64,000 bases of DNA from Planctomycetota bacterium (GTDB lineage Bacteria > Planctomycetota > J058 > JAJDCP01). The notes under the pieces are model-generated. The model had not been told where the DNA came from. It made no database searches and was given only the letters and a program-made list of their open reading frames with translations. This document shows, piece after piece, positions 18,201 to 26,052 of the stretch. The position numbers and the translations under genes are program-made. The first letter of the stretch is position 1, and every line of letters starts with the position of its first letter. Location of the stretch: positions 1-64,000 of the forward strand of contig JAJDCP010000076.1 in the NCBI GenBank assembly GCA_029260765.1, read 5' to 3'.

Positions 18201-18341
18201 CTGACCTTCGAGAACCTGCGGCTGGGCACCGAGTACCGCTTCGAGATCAGCGCCCCCGGGCATGTCTCCCAAGTGCAGACTCTGCTGGTCCGCCCGGCGG
18301 ATGCGGCAGCTGTCGAGGTCCAGTTGGCAACTGGCAACTGA
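15300..18341 (+). CDS. Membrane-anchored protein with many carboxypeptidase-regulatory-like repeats
   Basis: A 1,013-residue protein with an N-terminal membrane anchor (about residues 11-30, FTLAVLCIALLAAGLTFWWL) and a Ser/Pro/Asp-rich linker to about residue 125. The rest is a chain of beta-sandwich repeats of the CarboxypepD_reg/SdrD-B type. At least eight units are recognisable by the start pattern G-x-V-x-D-x-x-G-x-P-[IL]-x-G-A-x-V, for example VRGRVVDSSGRPLAGVHVSI and LRGRVLDFEGKPLAGAQLLL. Most have a later TDADGRF-like turn. Such repeats form stalk or scaffold structures on the cell surface. AGGAG lies seven bases before the ATG. No catalytic motif is visible. The protein is likely outside the cytoplasmic membrane, as a structural or adhesive element. 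Confidence 0.88.
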   Translation: MHRAGRIDRFTLAVLCIALLAAGLTFWWLGGDTPGSGPRSSDEAQPSSADEALSDDQGPSLDAGVEPAPEARPGGAEASHTSLRSDATVPENVPTPGSDDVAMHTLPLPGGPLSPGSSTDDVPAEERAGVRGRVVDSSGRPLAGVHVSIGHSPEFAGSTLALDPAIFGAMAENVSGAEATTDADGRFEILDLHPARAPVLSFKPPQGFLSKRQKAPTLRSGEVVDAGTIHIERPGSIQGVVRDGEGRPIEGALVRLGEPLPEGVQMFHAEGGDGARFMMVQLAVEADSVVEETEDPGEADPREIRQQFPGVARSDAEGRFELTEVRPGQHLVSARLKGYRDARLEPVEVEESATTGPIQLVMAQPLQLLVRVRDQEGLPIEGARVRAGTGRMGGMSFHESPRGSDANSSTTDGSGEVRFADLNDSEIALSVRADGYALHESKLKLSAEGANLREVTLQPAGALRGRVLDFEGKPLAGAQLLLRRLGENPSFAHSFGAGEQTGADGRFVLDGLEPGPHELEVSHDACEDASFGPFAVEQGASLDVGDLRMKAAGSIEVRVVDAAGEPLAGATVSLGTVGTFASISVESDGAALFVSDGMAKTTSDDDGRALLTGVEPGTHTVRAHKDGLGEGFADAVEVLSGGTVQVEISVGQAGRVEGVAKRAGGELHANLDLGLYREGAGMMAVAHCRTDAQGRFVLEQVAPGFYRLGQEMGHDGHGPVFEVRDGATTWQDFEEAARLRIAGKILRADGSPAAGLALSVGWMSPVADGAWTVRWPSAEGYSDEQGRFSFEDVAETGGLGLQVTVSAEERYVYPLDARGPELEALLFMLRHDWMESGASLEVLMLDAIHGQPTPGAILIVSRLNPPAGSPAFRRELAADAEGQIGLEGLEPGNYRLEGVQPGAALEVRDLEMEAVCHYALRIALHPIGHLLFNVRSASGAQGTVRIEATLEGEPDATRVRSGELGEMLTFENLRLGTEYRFEISAPGHVSQVQTLLVRPADAAAVEVQLATGN

Positions 18342-18397
18342 AGGCTTGCAGCTGCAGGGTGCAAGCACTAGCTTGGCCGGGTCTCCGGAGGCTCTCG

Positions 18398-18919
18398 ATG
18401 CACCGCCTGCTCTGCCTGTCTCTGTTCCTGCTGTTGCCCGGTTGCAGCCAGGGTCCGCCTGGCGAGCCGCATGATGTGATCGAGCAGCTGCGCGCCCGGG
18501 GCAACGAGCAGGACTGGGACGGCATGCTGGCGCTGGTCGCCCCCGACGACCGCAGGCTGTTTGCAGAACATCTCCTGGTCAGCGCGGGTATGTTGGCGGG
18601 TTTCAGCGACACCGCGGTGCGGCGCGACTTCGAGCAGCTGCTCCAGCAGCACCGCTGCTCTCCTCCGGCACGCTTGCCGACCGATGGCACAGCCCTGCAG
18701 AAGCTGGAGCCGATGTTTCCCGATGACCTCGTCCCCGAGGCGCTGGCGCGTGGCTGCCTGGCTTTTCTATACCGCCATGGTACCCAGCATACGCCCGGAT
18801 TTGCCGACGGCTCCCTCCACGAGCTGCGCATGACCCCGGGCGGCGCGCACGGCAGGCTGGGAGGCAGCGAGCTCAGCTTCGTCGAGCTGGACGACGTCTG
18901 GTTTCTCGCTGTGCGCTGA
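18398..18919 (+). CDS. Predicted lipoprotein, unknown
   Basis: A 173-residue protein beginning MHRLLCLSLFLLLPGCSQ, a good lipoprotein signal with lipobox LPGC. The ATG at 18398 has GGAGG seven bases upstream. Upstream in-frame starts would spoil the signal. The mature part is acidic to neutral and mostly helical (VIEQLRARGNEQDWDGMLALVAPDDRRLFAEHLL), ending in a short beta-rich segment (LSFVELDDVWFLAV). The layout resembles small SnoaL/DUF-type lipoproteins in which an N-terminal helix pair packs on a sheet, but no family can be named. It sits between the repeat protein and the haem/SUMF1-fold gene, all on the same strand. Confidence 0.8.
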   Translation: MHRLLCLSLFLLLPGCSQGPPGEPHDVIEQLRARGNEQDWDGMLALVAPDDRRLFAEHLLVSAGMLAGFSDTAVRRDFEQLLQQHRCSPPARLPTDGTALQKLEPMFPDDLVPEALARGCLAFLYRHGTQHTPGFADGSLHELRMTPGGAHGRLGGSELSFVELDDVWFLAVR

Positions 18920-18985
18920 CGCTCCGCCGCCTGAGGCACGCAACTTGCTGCACCAGGCCCGATGGACAAGCGAGGAGGAACCCCG

Positions 18986-20296
18986 ATGACGCGCTCTGCT
19001 CTCTGGCTCTGCCTGATCCTGACCCCTACCCTCTGGGGAGACGGGGCTGCCGAGCTGGAGCCCGAGGTTCATAGGCTGCTGCAACAGCGCTGTGCAAACT
19101 GCCACGGTCCCCGGCGTGCAGAAGGCGGGATCGACTTCATCGCAGACCTCGAGCGTGTCGCGGGCAGCCTGAAGTTGGTGCATCCGGGACGGCCGCAGAG
19201 CTCTGAGCTGTACCTGCAAGTCGAGAGTCAAGAGATGCCTCGGGGCCGCGGGCGCAAGCTCAGCAGCGAAGAGCTGGGCACGCTGCGCGACTGGATCGTC
19301 GCCCTGGGCGCACGGGAAGACGCCCAGCGGGCAGAGCGTATCGAGGCGGCGCGCGCGCAACAGACTGCCGAGGCGGCAGCGCTCGGGCTCGAAGTGGAAG
19401 ACAGCGGACCCGCGGGCATCACGCTGCGCCTGATTCCCCACGGCAGCTTCGTGATGGGCTCGCCTGCGGGCGAGGTCGGCGGCTGGAAAGACCAGCCCCA
19501 GCAGCAGGTCCGTCTGGAGCGATCCTACTTTCTGTCCGCCACCGAGGTCACGCAGGCGCAGTGGGAAGCGGTGATGGGAAGCCAAGCGGGCTTCCACACC
19601 TCCGAGGGCGGCGACAGACCGGTCGAGAGCATCAGCTGGTTCGACGCTCTAGAGTTCTGCAACCGGCTGTCCGAGCTTGCCGGGCTCGAGCCGGTCTACC
19701 TGCTCGAACAGGTCGAACGCGGAGGACGGCGGGGCTTCGACTCCGACGCGCTTCCCCTGCATCCGCTGGATTTCCGGGCTCTGGACGCAGACCGCGATGG
19801 GCTGGTGAGCTTTCAGGAGCTCGGCTATCCGGCCCCGCCTGTGGGCAGCATCAGCAGTGCGCAGGTCACGGTGCTCGGCGACGCACGCAGCGGCTTCCGT
19901 CTGCCCAGCGAGGCGGAGTGGGAATACGCTTGTAGAGCCGGTACCCGCACGCCTTTTTGGAGCGGTTGGGAGTTGAGCGCTCGCGAGGCCAACTTCGCCG
20001 GCAGCTTCGAGACCTACCTCGACACGGTGCCTGTCTTCTCCCGTCCTTCAGCAGTGGGTAGCTTTGCCGCCAATCCCTGGGGGCTGTACGACATGCACGG
20101 CAATGTGGCCGAGTGGTGCGCCGACGTGTTCGCGCAGGGCGCTTCTCCAGCAGCTGCGCTGCGCAGCTGGCGCGGAGGGGGACAGCCCAGTTCCGGCAGC
20201 GCCTGCCGCGCAGCCTACCGCGACGGAGCCTCGCCAGCGTTGTGCCGGGCCTTCCTCGGACTGCGTGTAGCGCGCAGTCTGCCACAGGGCGACTGA
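18986..20296 (+). CDS. Haem c domain fused to SUMF1-fold domain with inserted EF-hand
   Basis: A 436-residue exported protein (signal MTRSALWLCLILTPTLWG), start chosen for AGGAGG seven bases before the ATG. Residues ~28-110 form a planctomycete-type cytochrome c domain with CANCH at 36-40 and a PRGRGRKLSSEELGTLRDWI tail. Residues ~140-430 form a formylglycine-generating-enzyme (SUMF1) fold: IPHGSFVMGSPAGE, TEVTQAQWEAVMG, FRLPSEAEWEYACRAGT, LYDMHGNVAEWCAD. A canonical EF-hand loop, DADRDGLVSFQE (residues 267-278), sits inside it and could bind calcium. The C-terminal segment reads RGGGQPSSGSACRAAYR and lacks the CHxSYC cysteines of true sulfatase-activating enzymes. It is therefore probably not a formylglycine maturase but a secreted SUMF1-fold protein with electron-transfer capacity. 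Confidence 0.87.
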   Translation: MTRSALWLCLILTPTLWGDGAAELEPEVHRLLQQRCANCHGPRRAEGGIDFIADLERVAGSLKLVHPGRPQSSELYLQVESQEMPRGRGRKLSSEELGTLRDWIVALGAREDAQRAERIEAARAQQTAEAAALGLEVEDSGPAGITLRLIPHGSFVMGSPAGEVGGWKDQPQQQVRLERSYFLSATEVTQAQWEAVMGSQAGFHTSEGGDRPVESISWFDALEFCNRLSELAGLEPVYLLEQVERGGRRGFDSDALPLHPLDFRALDADRDGLVSFQELGYPAPPVGSISSAQVTVLGDARSGFRLPSEAEWEYACRAGTRTPFWSGWELSAREANFAGSFETYLDTVPVFSRPSAVGSFAANPWGLYDMHGNVAEWCADVFAQGASPAAALRSWRGGGQPSSGSACRAAYRDGASPALCRAFLGLRVARSLPQGD

Positions 20297-20307
20297 TCTG
20301 GCTGCTC

Positions 20308-21681
20308 TCAACGCGCGCGGATGCGCATGCGCAGACCTCCGCGTGGGCGCAGGGTGATCTGCGGCAGCAGCGCCTTCGGCGCCGGCTCAGCGAGCTCGAG
20401 ATCGAAGCGCTGCAGTACCATGCTCAGTACCACCCAGAGCTCCATCAGCGCGAAGTGCTTGCCGACGCACGAGCGCGGGCCTCCTCCGAAGGGGTAGTAG
20501 GCATAGCGCGGCCTCTTCGCTGACGAACCGGATTTGGCGAAGCGTTCGGGCCTGAACGCGCCCGGCTCCTTCCACAGGCGCGGATGGCGATGGGTCAGCC
20601 AGGAAGAGATCAGCACCCAGCCCCCGGCGGGGATGGTGTAGCCACCGACATGGTCATCCGCCAGCGCGCGCCGTTCGACGATCCAGACCGGCGGGTAGAG
20701 GCGCATCGCCTCTTCGAAGACCTGCCGGGTGTATGTCAGCGCAGCGAAGTCGCTGACCTCGGGAGCGCGTCCTCCCAACTGCCTGTCAAGCTCGGCACGC
20801 AGGCGCGCGAGCACCTCGGGATGCTGAGCCAGCAGGTAGAAGCACCAGCACAGCACCAGGGCGGTGGTTTCGTGGCCCGCAGACACCAGGGTCAGCACCT
20901 GGTCTCGCAGCTGTCTCGAGGACAGGCCGCGCGCGTCCTCGTCCTGGGCCGCGAGCATGCGTCCGAGCAGGTCGTCGCCGCCAGCGCCGCCACGGCGGCG
21001 GGCTTCAATCATCTGCCCCACGAGCGCATCGACCCGGCTTTTGGCACGGCGCACGCGACGGTTCTGGGGCGTCGGCAGCCAGCGAGGCAGCTGGACCAGC
21101 GAGCTGAGGCGTGCGTCCGCATCCGCGAGCAAGAACCGGATGGCCGCACCCACGCCTGCCGCCTGTGCTCCGGAGATGTCGGTCTGGAACAGAGCGTCGC
21201 CCACGATCGCCAGTGTCAGCCGGACCATCTGCACAGCCATATCAAACGGAGCGCCGGAAGCGGCGAGAGGTTTCCAACGTGCGAGCATCGCGCGCGTGAT
21301 CTCGACCATGCGCGGCGCGAAAGTGGCGAGGCGGGCCCGGGTGAACTCTGGTTGGATCAGACGGCGCTGGCGCATCCACGATGCGCCTTCGGCAGTCAGC
21401 AGGCCTTCCCCGAGCAGCGGACGCAGCGTCTCGTAGCTCTTGCTCTTCTCATAATTGCGGCCGTTGTCCGCGAGGATGTGACGGATGCCCGCGGGGTCGT
21501 TGACCAGGTACAAACGCTCGTGCAGCATGCGGAAGCTGACGTAGTCGCCATGCTCGGCGGCCAGCCTCTCGAGGAAGGCCAGAGGCTCGTGTGCCAGGGG
21601 CGCGAAGAAGCCCAAGGGATTCCAGCTACGCGGACCGGGAAACGCTGCGCTTCGGCGTGTGTTGGGAGGGGAAACTGTCAA
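20308..21681 (-). CDS. Cytochrome P450
   Basis: A haem-thiolate monooxygenase of 457 residues when started at the TTG at 21681, which has a perfect AGGAGG eight bases upstream. A longer frame from 21747 lacks such a site. The I-helix motif AGHETTAL, the K-helix ExxR in EEAMRLYPPVW, the PERF-type segment FRPERFAKS and the haem-binding loop FGGGPRSCVGKHFA (ligand Cys at 405) are all present, so it should be catalytically competent. The layout (GLSSRQLRDQVLTLVSAGHETT) resembles CYP102/CYP4-like fatty-acid hydroxylases, but the substrate cannot be assigned. No ferredoxin or reductase gene adjoins it. It is convergent with the SUMF1-fold gene, and a divergent unknown gene starts 155 bases upstream. 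Confidence 0.95.
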   Translation of the reverse strand: MTVSPPNTRRSAAFPGPRSWNPLGFFAPLAHEPLAFLERLAAEHGDYVSFRMLHERLYLVNDPAGIRHILADNGRNYEKSKSYETLRPLLGEGLLTAEGASWMRQRRLIQPEFTRARLATFAPRMVEITRAMLARWKPLAASGAPFDMAVQMVRLTLAIVGDALFQTDISGAQAAGVGAAIRFLLADADARLSSLVQLPRWLPTPQNRRVRRAKSRVDALVGQMIEARRRGGAGGDDLLGRMLAAQDEDARGLSSRQLRDQVLTLVSAGHETTALVLCWCFYLLAQHPEVLARLRAELDRQLGGRAPEVSDFAALTYTRQVFEEAMRLYPPVWIVERRALADDHVGGYTIPAGGWVLISSWLTHRHPRLWKEPGAFRPERFAKSGSSAKRPRYAYYPFGGGPRSCVGKHFALMELWVVLSMVLQRFDLELAEPAPKALLPQITLRPRGGLRMRIRAR

Positions 21682-21836
21682 GCGGGCGACCTCCTGGGAT
21701 GGCGCCGGGAGAACGCGCCGGAAGCACTTCACAACGCCCCGAGCCACAAACGGGTAAGGAGTAGGGTGCGTGCGGCACGGGCAGTATACTTTAAGAGAAA
21801 GGCAGGGGTCTCGATCCCTACAATCCCGGAGATGTC

Positions 21837-22520
21837 ATGGGCTTCGATCCTTCAGTGCTGCTGGACAAGTCGACAAATTTCACTGTCAAGGGCAAGCGCG
21901 CATCCCTGAGCGTGGAGTTCTTTGAGGTTGGCGGTGGTGTCGCCAACATCAACGGAAAGACCGGCTACGTGCCCTGGCCGCTTCAAGTCGCGGGTCTGGG
22001 CCTCTCGGCCGTACCCGTCTCCGGCGCTTTTTCGTCCGACAAGTGGACCCTCAAGACCAAGAACATCACCCTCGCAGAGGCCTTCCTGACCTTTCAGGCC
22101 GGTTGCGTCTACGCCGGGGTCTATGGTTCGGTGCCCTTCAAATACAATAACAACTATCGAATCCTGAAGACTGGCGTCAAGTCTCTCCCCAGCAGCAGCA
22201 CCCGCACCAAGGTGCTGAGCGCTCTCGAGAAGGCCAAAAACCACAACGCCTTCGAGCTGTCCGCGAGTTGGGCGCTGTGCGGCGGATCGTTGGCCTGGCA
22301 CAAGTTCAACTACTCGACCACGACCAGTTTCTCCAGTCCACAGGCTGCCATCGGCGTGACGGCCATCCGCTTTGTCGGAACCCAGATGCTCGAGCAGGTT
22401 TTGCGCGCGGGCAAAACCGTCCACAGCGTGGCGACCAACAAGAAGGTGAGAAAGGCAGCCGACTCGGCTGCGCGCGTCGCGATTCCTGGTTACGGTTTGT
22501 ACCGTTGGCTGACGGACTGA
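21837..22520 (+). CDS. Unknown protein, 227 residues
   Basis: No signal peptide and no recognised family. The N-terminal ~75 residues are beta-rich with Gly/Thr/Lys (STNFTVKGKRASLSVEFFEV, then KWTLKTKNITLAEAFLTF). Compared with its Arg-rich neighbours the protein uses Lys and Asn heavily. A hydrophobic central part follows, then an Ala/Lys-rich amphipathic helix (TNKKVRKAADSAARVA). The product could be a small pore, phage-like or surface-associated protein, but that is speculation. GGAG lies before the ATG, and TATACT at 21785-21790 is a candidate -10 box with no convincing -35. The stop codon abuts the stop of the convergent phosphotransferase gene. Confidence 0.75.
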   Translation: MGFDPSVLLDKSTNFTVKGKRASLSVEFFEVGGGVANINGKTGYVPWPLQVAGLGLSAVPVSGAFSSDKWTLKTKNITLAEAFLTFQAGCVYAGVYGSVPFKYNNNYRILKTGVKSLPSSSTRTKVLSALEKAKNHNAFELSASWALCGGSLAWHKFNYSTTTSFSSPQAAIGVTAIRFVGTQMLEQVLRAGKTVHSVATNKKVRKAADSAARVAIPGYGLYRWLTD

Positions 22521-23441
22521 TCAGACACGCAACAGCTCAAGACTGGCGCGGCCTTCGTCCACGAGGGCCGCGTCGGCCACATCATGCCCGTACAGAAGCA
22601 AAATGACCGCGTAATAGTAGGCCCGGAAGCGGGCGAGTTTGCAGCGCAGACTATCGACCTCTCCATACACCTCGAAGAAGGCTGGTTGGGCACTCCGCGG
22701 CAAGAAGCCCCACACCATCGCCAGATCGGTGACCGGATCGCCCAGATGGATGTCTCCCCAGTCGATCACGCCCACCGCCTGGCCCTGTGCGTCCACCAAC
22801 AGATGGCGCGCGTAGAGGTCGCCGTGGACGAGATGCGTGCTGGTCGCTTCGTAGTGCGATGGCAGTGCCTCGAGGATTCCTTGCCAGGGACGCGCATCGG
22901 GCACCAGCCCCAGCTCAGCGAGACGCGCCAGGCGGTCCTCGATCTGACGAAGCCGCAGGGGCAGGTCCCAGCGGCGCATCGGGTCGTGGCCGGCTCCCAG
23001 AGCCCGCGCCTGCTGGGCATCCCAACCGTGCAAGGCAGCCAGGAATTCTGCCAGGGGCGCCGCCAGGGCTTGGCGGCCTGCCTGGTCAAGCCGCGCTCTG
23101 CAGGCCGTCTTTCCCGCGAGTCGAGCGTAGCCCGAATAGTGCCAGGGGAATTCGGAGCTCGGAGCACCGACAAACACGGGCCTGGGCACCGCCAACGGCA
23201 GGCGACCGGCGAGCATCGGCAACAGCTGCGTCTCTGTACGCATCAGAGGCGCCGCGATCGCCCGGCGAGGAAAGCGGAAGATCCAACGCTCGTTGACGAG
23301 AAAGGCGCTGTTGTCCCAGCCTGATCCGAAAGGCTCCAGACGGACTGGTCGCAGCTCAGGAAAACTCGTCTCCAAGAGCCGGCAGGCGGTGGCTGTGTCG
23401 ATTTCGTGATCCGGTACCCAGGGCCTCTGTTGCTGGGACAT
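22521..23441 (-). CDS. Kinase-fold phosphotransferase (APH/choline kinase family)
   Basis: A 306-residue aminoglycoside phosphotransferase-like enzyme. An N-lobe motif FGSGWDNSAFLVNERWIFRFPRR gives the ATP-binding region. The catalytic loop reads HGDLYARHLLV, where the usual Asn is His, as in macrolide phosphotransferases and many uncharacterised relatives. The metal-binding motif follows as VIDWGDIHLGDP. It probably phosphorylates a hydroxyl group on a small molecule; antibiotic resistance is possible but not implied. The ATG at 23441 has GGAG five bases upstream. An extended frame upstream overlaps the preceding gene and is rejected. The gene follows the helical-repeat protein gene by 20 bases and may be cotranscribed with it. 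Confidence 0.9.
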   Translation of the reverse strand: MSQQQRPWVPDHEIDTATACRLLETSFPELRPVRLEPFGSGWDNSAFLVNERWIFRFPRRAIAAPLMRTETQLLPMLAGRLPLAVPRPVFVGAPSSEFPWHYSGYARLAGKTACRARLDQAGRQALAAPLAEFLAALHGWDAQQARALGAGHDPMRRWDLPLRLRQIEDRLARLAELGLVPDARPWQGILEALPSHYEATSTHLVHGDLYARHLLVDAQGQAVGVIDWGDIHLGDPVTDLAMVWGFLPRSAQPAFFEVYGEVDSLRCKLARFRAYYYAVILLLYGHDVADAALVDEGRASLELLRV

Positions 23442-23461
23442 TCCAACTCCGGAGACGGGGC

Positions 23462-24430
23462 TCAGTCTTGCGCTCGCAGCGCCTCGAGACGGCCTTGCAG
23501 TTCTTCCCAGGCTTCGGGCCACCATTCGGGCATTCCCACGGCCTTGAGGTGCCCTTCTGCACTCTCCAGAAGGTCGAGGGCCTCCACCTTTCTTCCCTGC
23601 GCTGCCCGTAGCTCAGCCAACCACTGCTGACAATTGCCCAGCCATTCCCTGATCTCATCCTCCTGCTGCTCGCTGTAGAGCTGCTCAGCCCGGGTCAGGC
23701 AGTCCGGCAGGATCTCTTCGGCTCTCTCGAGTTGGCCATCGAGCAGGTAGGCGCGTCCGAGGGCCCAGTCTGCGACCAACTTCTTGATGGGTCCTCCCGT
23801 TTTGTAGTGGTAGGCGCGCGCCTTGGCATAGCACTCGATGGCCTGGGGATAGTCATGCAGCTCCCAATCGTAGGTCGCTCCGAGGTTGTTCCACAGCACG
23901 GCCAGCCAGCCGTCGTTTTGCGCCTGCTCCGCGGCTTCGATTCCCTTGTGTGCCCACAGAATCTGCTCGTCGGCGGGCGCAACGATGGCGGCATGATGGG
24001 CGGCATCGATCGCCCGCAGGGGCAGCCCGCTTGTGAGCGCGCAATCGTACATTTCGATGAACGTTGCCAGCGCCCGGGGTCGGTCGCCGGACTCTCTCTC
24101 GAAGATACCGCGCACGCCGAGAAACCGGGTCCAGCCCGCAGGTTGTTCGGGGTCGGCGAGGGCGGCGGCCTTCTCGAGCCAGCTGCGCCCCTCTTCGAGT
24201 GCCTCCAGCAGCGAGTGCATCCTCGCGACCTGGGAGAGTGCTTCGGTCTGGCAGCAGACATCGCCCTCCTTCTCTGCCAACTCGGCTGCCTGAAGATAGA
24301 CTTCCAGGGCCTGCTGGTACTGCCGCGTCCTGAACACGGCATCCGCCTTCTGCAACGTCTCGCCGGCCTCTTGCGCCGACACTTGTAGGCTGGCCAATAT
24401 CAAGGCCGCCACAATACTGCCACGAAGCAT
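23462..24430 (-). CDS. Secreted TPR-like helical repeat protein
   Basis: A 322-residue protein with signal peptide MLRGSIVAALILASLQVSAQ and a body made of helix-turn-helix repeats of TPR type (AVFRTRQYQQALEVYLQAAELAEKEGD, NNLGATYDWELHDYPQAIECYAKA, ALGRAYLLDGQLERAEEILPD). The start at 24430 has GGGAG five bases upstream. The protein is likely a periplasmic or surface scaffold for protein interaction. Its C-terminus ends in a Trp-rich segment (MPEWWPEAWEELQGRL). It is divergent from the efflux-type operon that begins about 190 bases away. Confidence 0.87.
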   Translation of the reverse strand: MLRGSIVAALILASLQVSAQEAGETLQKADAVFRTRQYQQALEVYLQAAELAEKEGDVCCQTEALSQVARMHSLLEALEEGRSWLEKAAALADPEQPAGWTRFLGVRGIFERESGDRPRALATFIEMYDCALTSGLPLRAIDAAHHAAIVAPADEQILWAHKGIEAAEQAQNDGWLAVLWNNLGATYDWELHDYPQAIECYAKARAYHYKTGGPIKKLVADWALGRAYLLDGQLERAEEILPDCLTRAEQLYSEQQEDEIREWLGNCQQWLAELRAAQGRKVEALDLLESAEGHLKAVGMPEWWPEAWEELQGRLEALRAQD

Positions 24431-24544
24431 GATCTCCCTCGCAACCAATTCTAGACCGGCAGTCTACACGGTCTGCTCCCAGACTGCCAGGCAAACCAAA
24501 CATTTGTCTTTATTTGCCTTCACGACCCGGCTAAGATCTGAGTG

Positions 24545-24583
24545 GACATGCCAAGCACGCCGCAGCTTGACATGCCAAGCACG
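24545..24583 (+). repeat. 15-base direct repeat overlapping a promoter
   Basis: GACATGCCAAGCACG occurs at 24545-24559 and again at 24569-24583, spaced 24 bases start to start. The second copy contains part of the TTGACA -35 box. Tandem direct repeats at a promoter are typical operators for a dimeric or oligomeric regulator. The repeats could alternatively be read as coding sequence if the adaptor gene starts at 24542. Confidence 0.55.
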
Positions 24584-24594
24584 TCTGATAGTCT
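24567..24594 (+). promoter_or_regulatory. Predicted promoter of the ABC efflux-type operon
   Basis: TTGACA (24567-24572), a 16-base spacer and an extended -10 TGA-TAGTCT (24589-24594). Transcription would start about 24601, a few bases before the adaptor ATG at 24617. The -35 is consensus; the -10 is weak but has the TG extension. Confidence 0.45.
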
Positions 24595-24616
24595 CGCAAA
24601 CCCACGTGTGAAGCAC

Positions 24617-26050
24617 ATGTTCGCCATGGTTTTCGACCTGAACCGCCTCAAGATCGACCGCAAACCTACAACCGCCGCGGCCCAACCACGGCGGCGTGGC
24701 GGCATGGGCTGGTTGCTGTTGCTGCTCCTGCTCTGCCTGTTGGGCGGTGCTGGCTGGGTGTTCCGCGTGCCCTTGATGACACGGATGGACCGCTGGCGCT
24801 TACCTGCAGTCAAGCGCTTCAGGGTCGAAATCTCTACGCCGATGGCACTCAGCTCGGCATCCGGAGTGTCTGCAAACGGCTACATCATCGCCGCGAAACG
24901 CGCGGCGTTGTCAGCTGATATTCCCGGGCGGATCGTCGAGCTCAACGTCGTCGAAGGTTCGCAGGTCGCTGAGGGGGATGTGGTCGCACGGCTCGACTCC
25001 ACCGAATACGAGGCTGCCTTGCGGCGGGCACAGTCCGAGCTGCACGCGAGCGAGGCCCGGGTGGCGGTCAACCAGGCCGAGCTCGCCTCGGCGCGCGCAG
25101 GGTTGCTGACTCTGCAACGTCGCGTTGAAGCTGCGGAAGCGCGCGAGTCCGAGCGACAATTGCGCCTCGTGCAGGCACGACGCGATCTTGCGCGGATATC
25201 CGACCTGCGCGAACGGCAGATGGAATCGAAGCGGGCCTACGACGACGCCGTGACGGCGTTCGATAGCGCCAGCGCTCAACTGGTAGCCGAGCAGGCGACA
25301 TTGCAAGCGGCGCGCGCAGAGCTCACCCAGAACGACGCTCGTATCCAGGTGTCCCGTGCTTCGGTGCGCGAAGCCCGAACCAGAGTGCAGGTCCAGGCGG
25401 CCCTGCGCGATGAAGCAGCTGCGCGTCTCGACAAGACCTATGTCCGCGCCCCTTTCGACGGCATCGTGGTGCTCAAAGACGCCGAGCTCGGAGAGATCGT
25501 CGGCACCGTCGGTAGCAACTCACGGGGAAGCGTAGCGACGATGGTCGACTTTGCGTCTCTCGAGGTGCAGATCGACCTTCCTGAGTCGAACCTTGCCATT
25601 GCCCAGGTGGACGCGACCGCCCACGTCTTCCTGGACGCCTATCCCAGCAAGCTCTACTCCGGTCGCGTCGCCCGCATCTGGCCGACTGCCAACCGCCAGA
25701 AGGCCACGGTCGAGGTGCGGGTGGTGTTCGACGCTCCGGACAGCACATTGCGGCCCGAGATGGGCGTGCGCGTCGTGTTCTCCCCCGAACAGAACGAACA
25801 GCCCGAGGCCGCCGCGCCGACCGCTGAGCCAGCCATGCTGATTCCCGAGCTCTGCCTGATCCGAGACGCCGGCCAGCCGGGCGTGTTCGTGCTCGAACGC
25901 GGCATCGTTTATTGGCGGCCTGTGACGCTGAGCGAGTCCCGCTCCAGACAACTCAAGATCGAGTCGGGATTGCAGCCCGGCGAGTACATTGTGTTCGATC
26001 CCCCGGTCGGTCTTGCCGACGGCGACCGGGTCCAACTTGCCGAGGAGTGA
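24617..26050 (+). CDS. Membrane fusion (periplasmic adaptor) protein, MacA/HlyD type
   Basis: A 477-residue adaptor with one N-terminal membrane helix (GMGWLLLLLLLCLLGGAGWVF, about residues 30-50). Next come a biotinyl-lipoyl-like half (IPGRIVELNVVEGSQVAEGDVVARLD), a long coiled-coil hairpin (~140-255), the returning lipoyl half (YVRAPFDGIVVLKDAELGEIVG) and beta-barrel domains. Adaptors of this class connect an inner-membrane transporter to an outer-membrane channel. The start is uncertain: GTG at 24542, ATG at 24617 and ATG at 24626 are all in frame. The predicted promoter inside the 5-prime part favours 24617 or 24626. The downstream ATPase start follows the stop by two bases. Confidence 0.9.
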   Translation: MFAMVFDLNRLKIDRKPTTAAAQPRRRGGMGWLLLLLLLCLLGGAGWVFRVPLMTRMDRWRLPAVKRFRVEISTPMALSSASGVSANGYIIAAKRAALSADIPGRIVELNVVEGSQVAEGDVVARLDSTEYEAALRRAQSELHASEARVAVNQAELASARAGLLTLQRRVEAAEARESERQLRLVQARRDLARISDLRERQMESKRAYDDAVTAFDSASAQLVAEQATLQAARAELTQNDARIQVSRASVREARTRVQVQAALRDEAAARLDKTYVRAPFDGIVVLKDAELGEIVGTVGSNSRGSVATMVDFASLEVQIDLPESNLAIAQVDATAHVFLDAYPSKLYSGRVARIWPTANRQKATVEVRVVFDAPDSTLRPEMGVRVVFSPEQNEQPEAAAPTAEPAMLIPELCLIRDAGQPGVFVLERGIVYWRPVTLSESRSRQLKIESGLQPGEYIVFDPPVGLADGDRVQLAEE

Positions 26051-26052
26051 GC

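Noticed and set aside
18986..20296. SUMF1-fold protein as the activator of the sulfatase at 282
   Set aside because: The cysteines needed for copper-dependent formylglycine formation are missing.
20584..21909. Plus-strand frame antisense to the P450
   Set aside because: The P450 motifs on the minus strand are unambiguous.
24545..24583. CRISPR-like repeat
   Set aside because: Only two short copies with a 9-base gap, which fits an operator better than an array.
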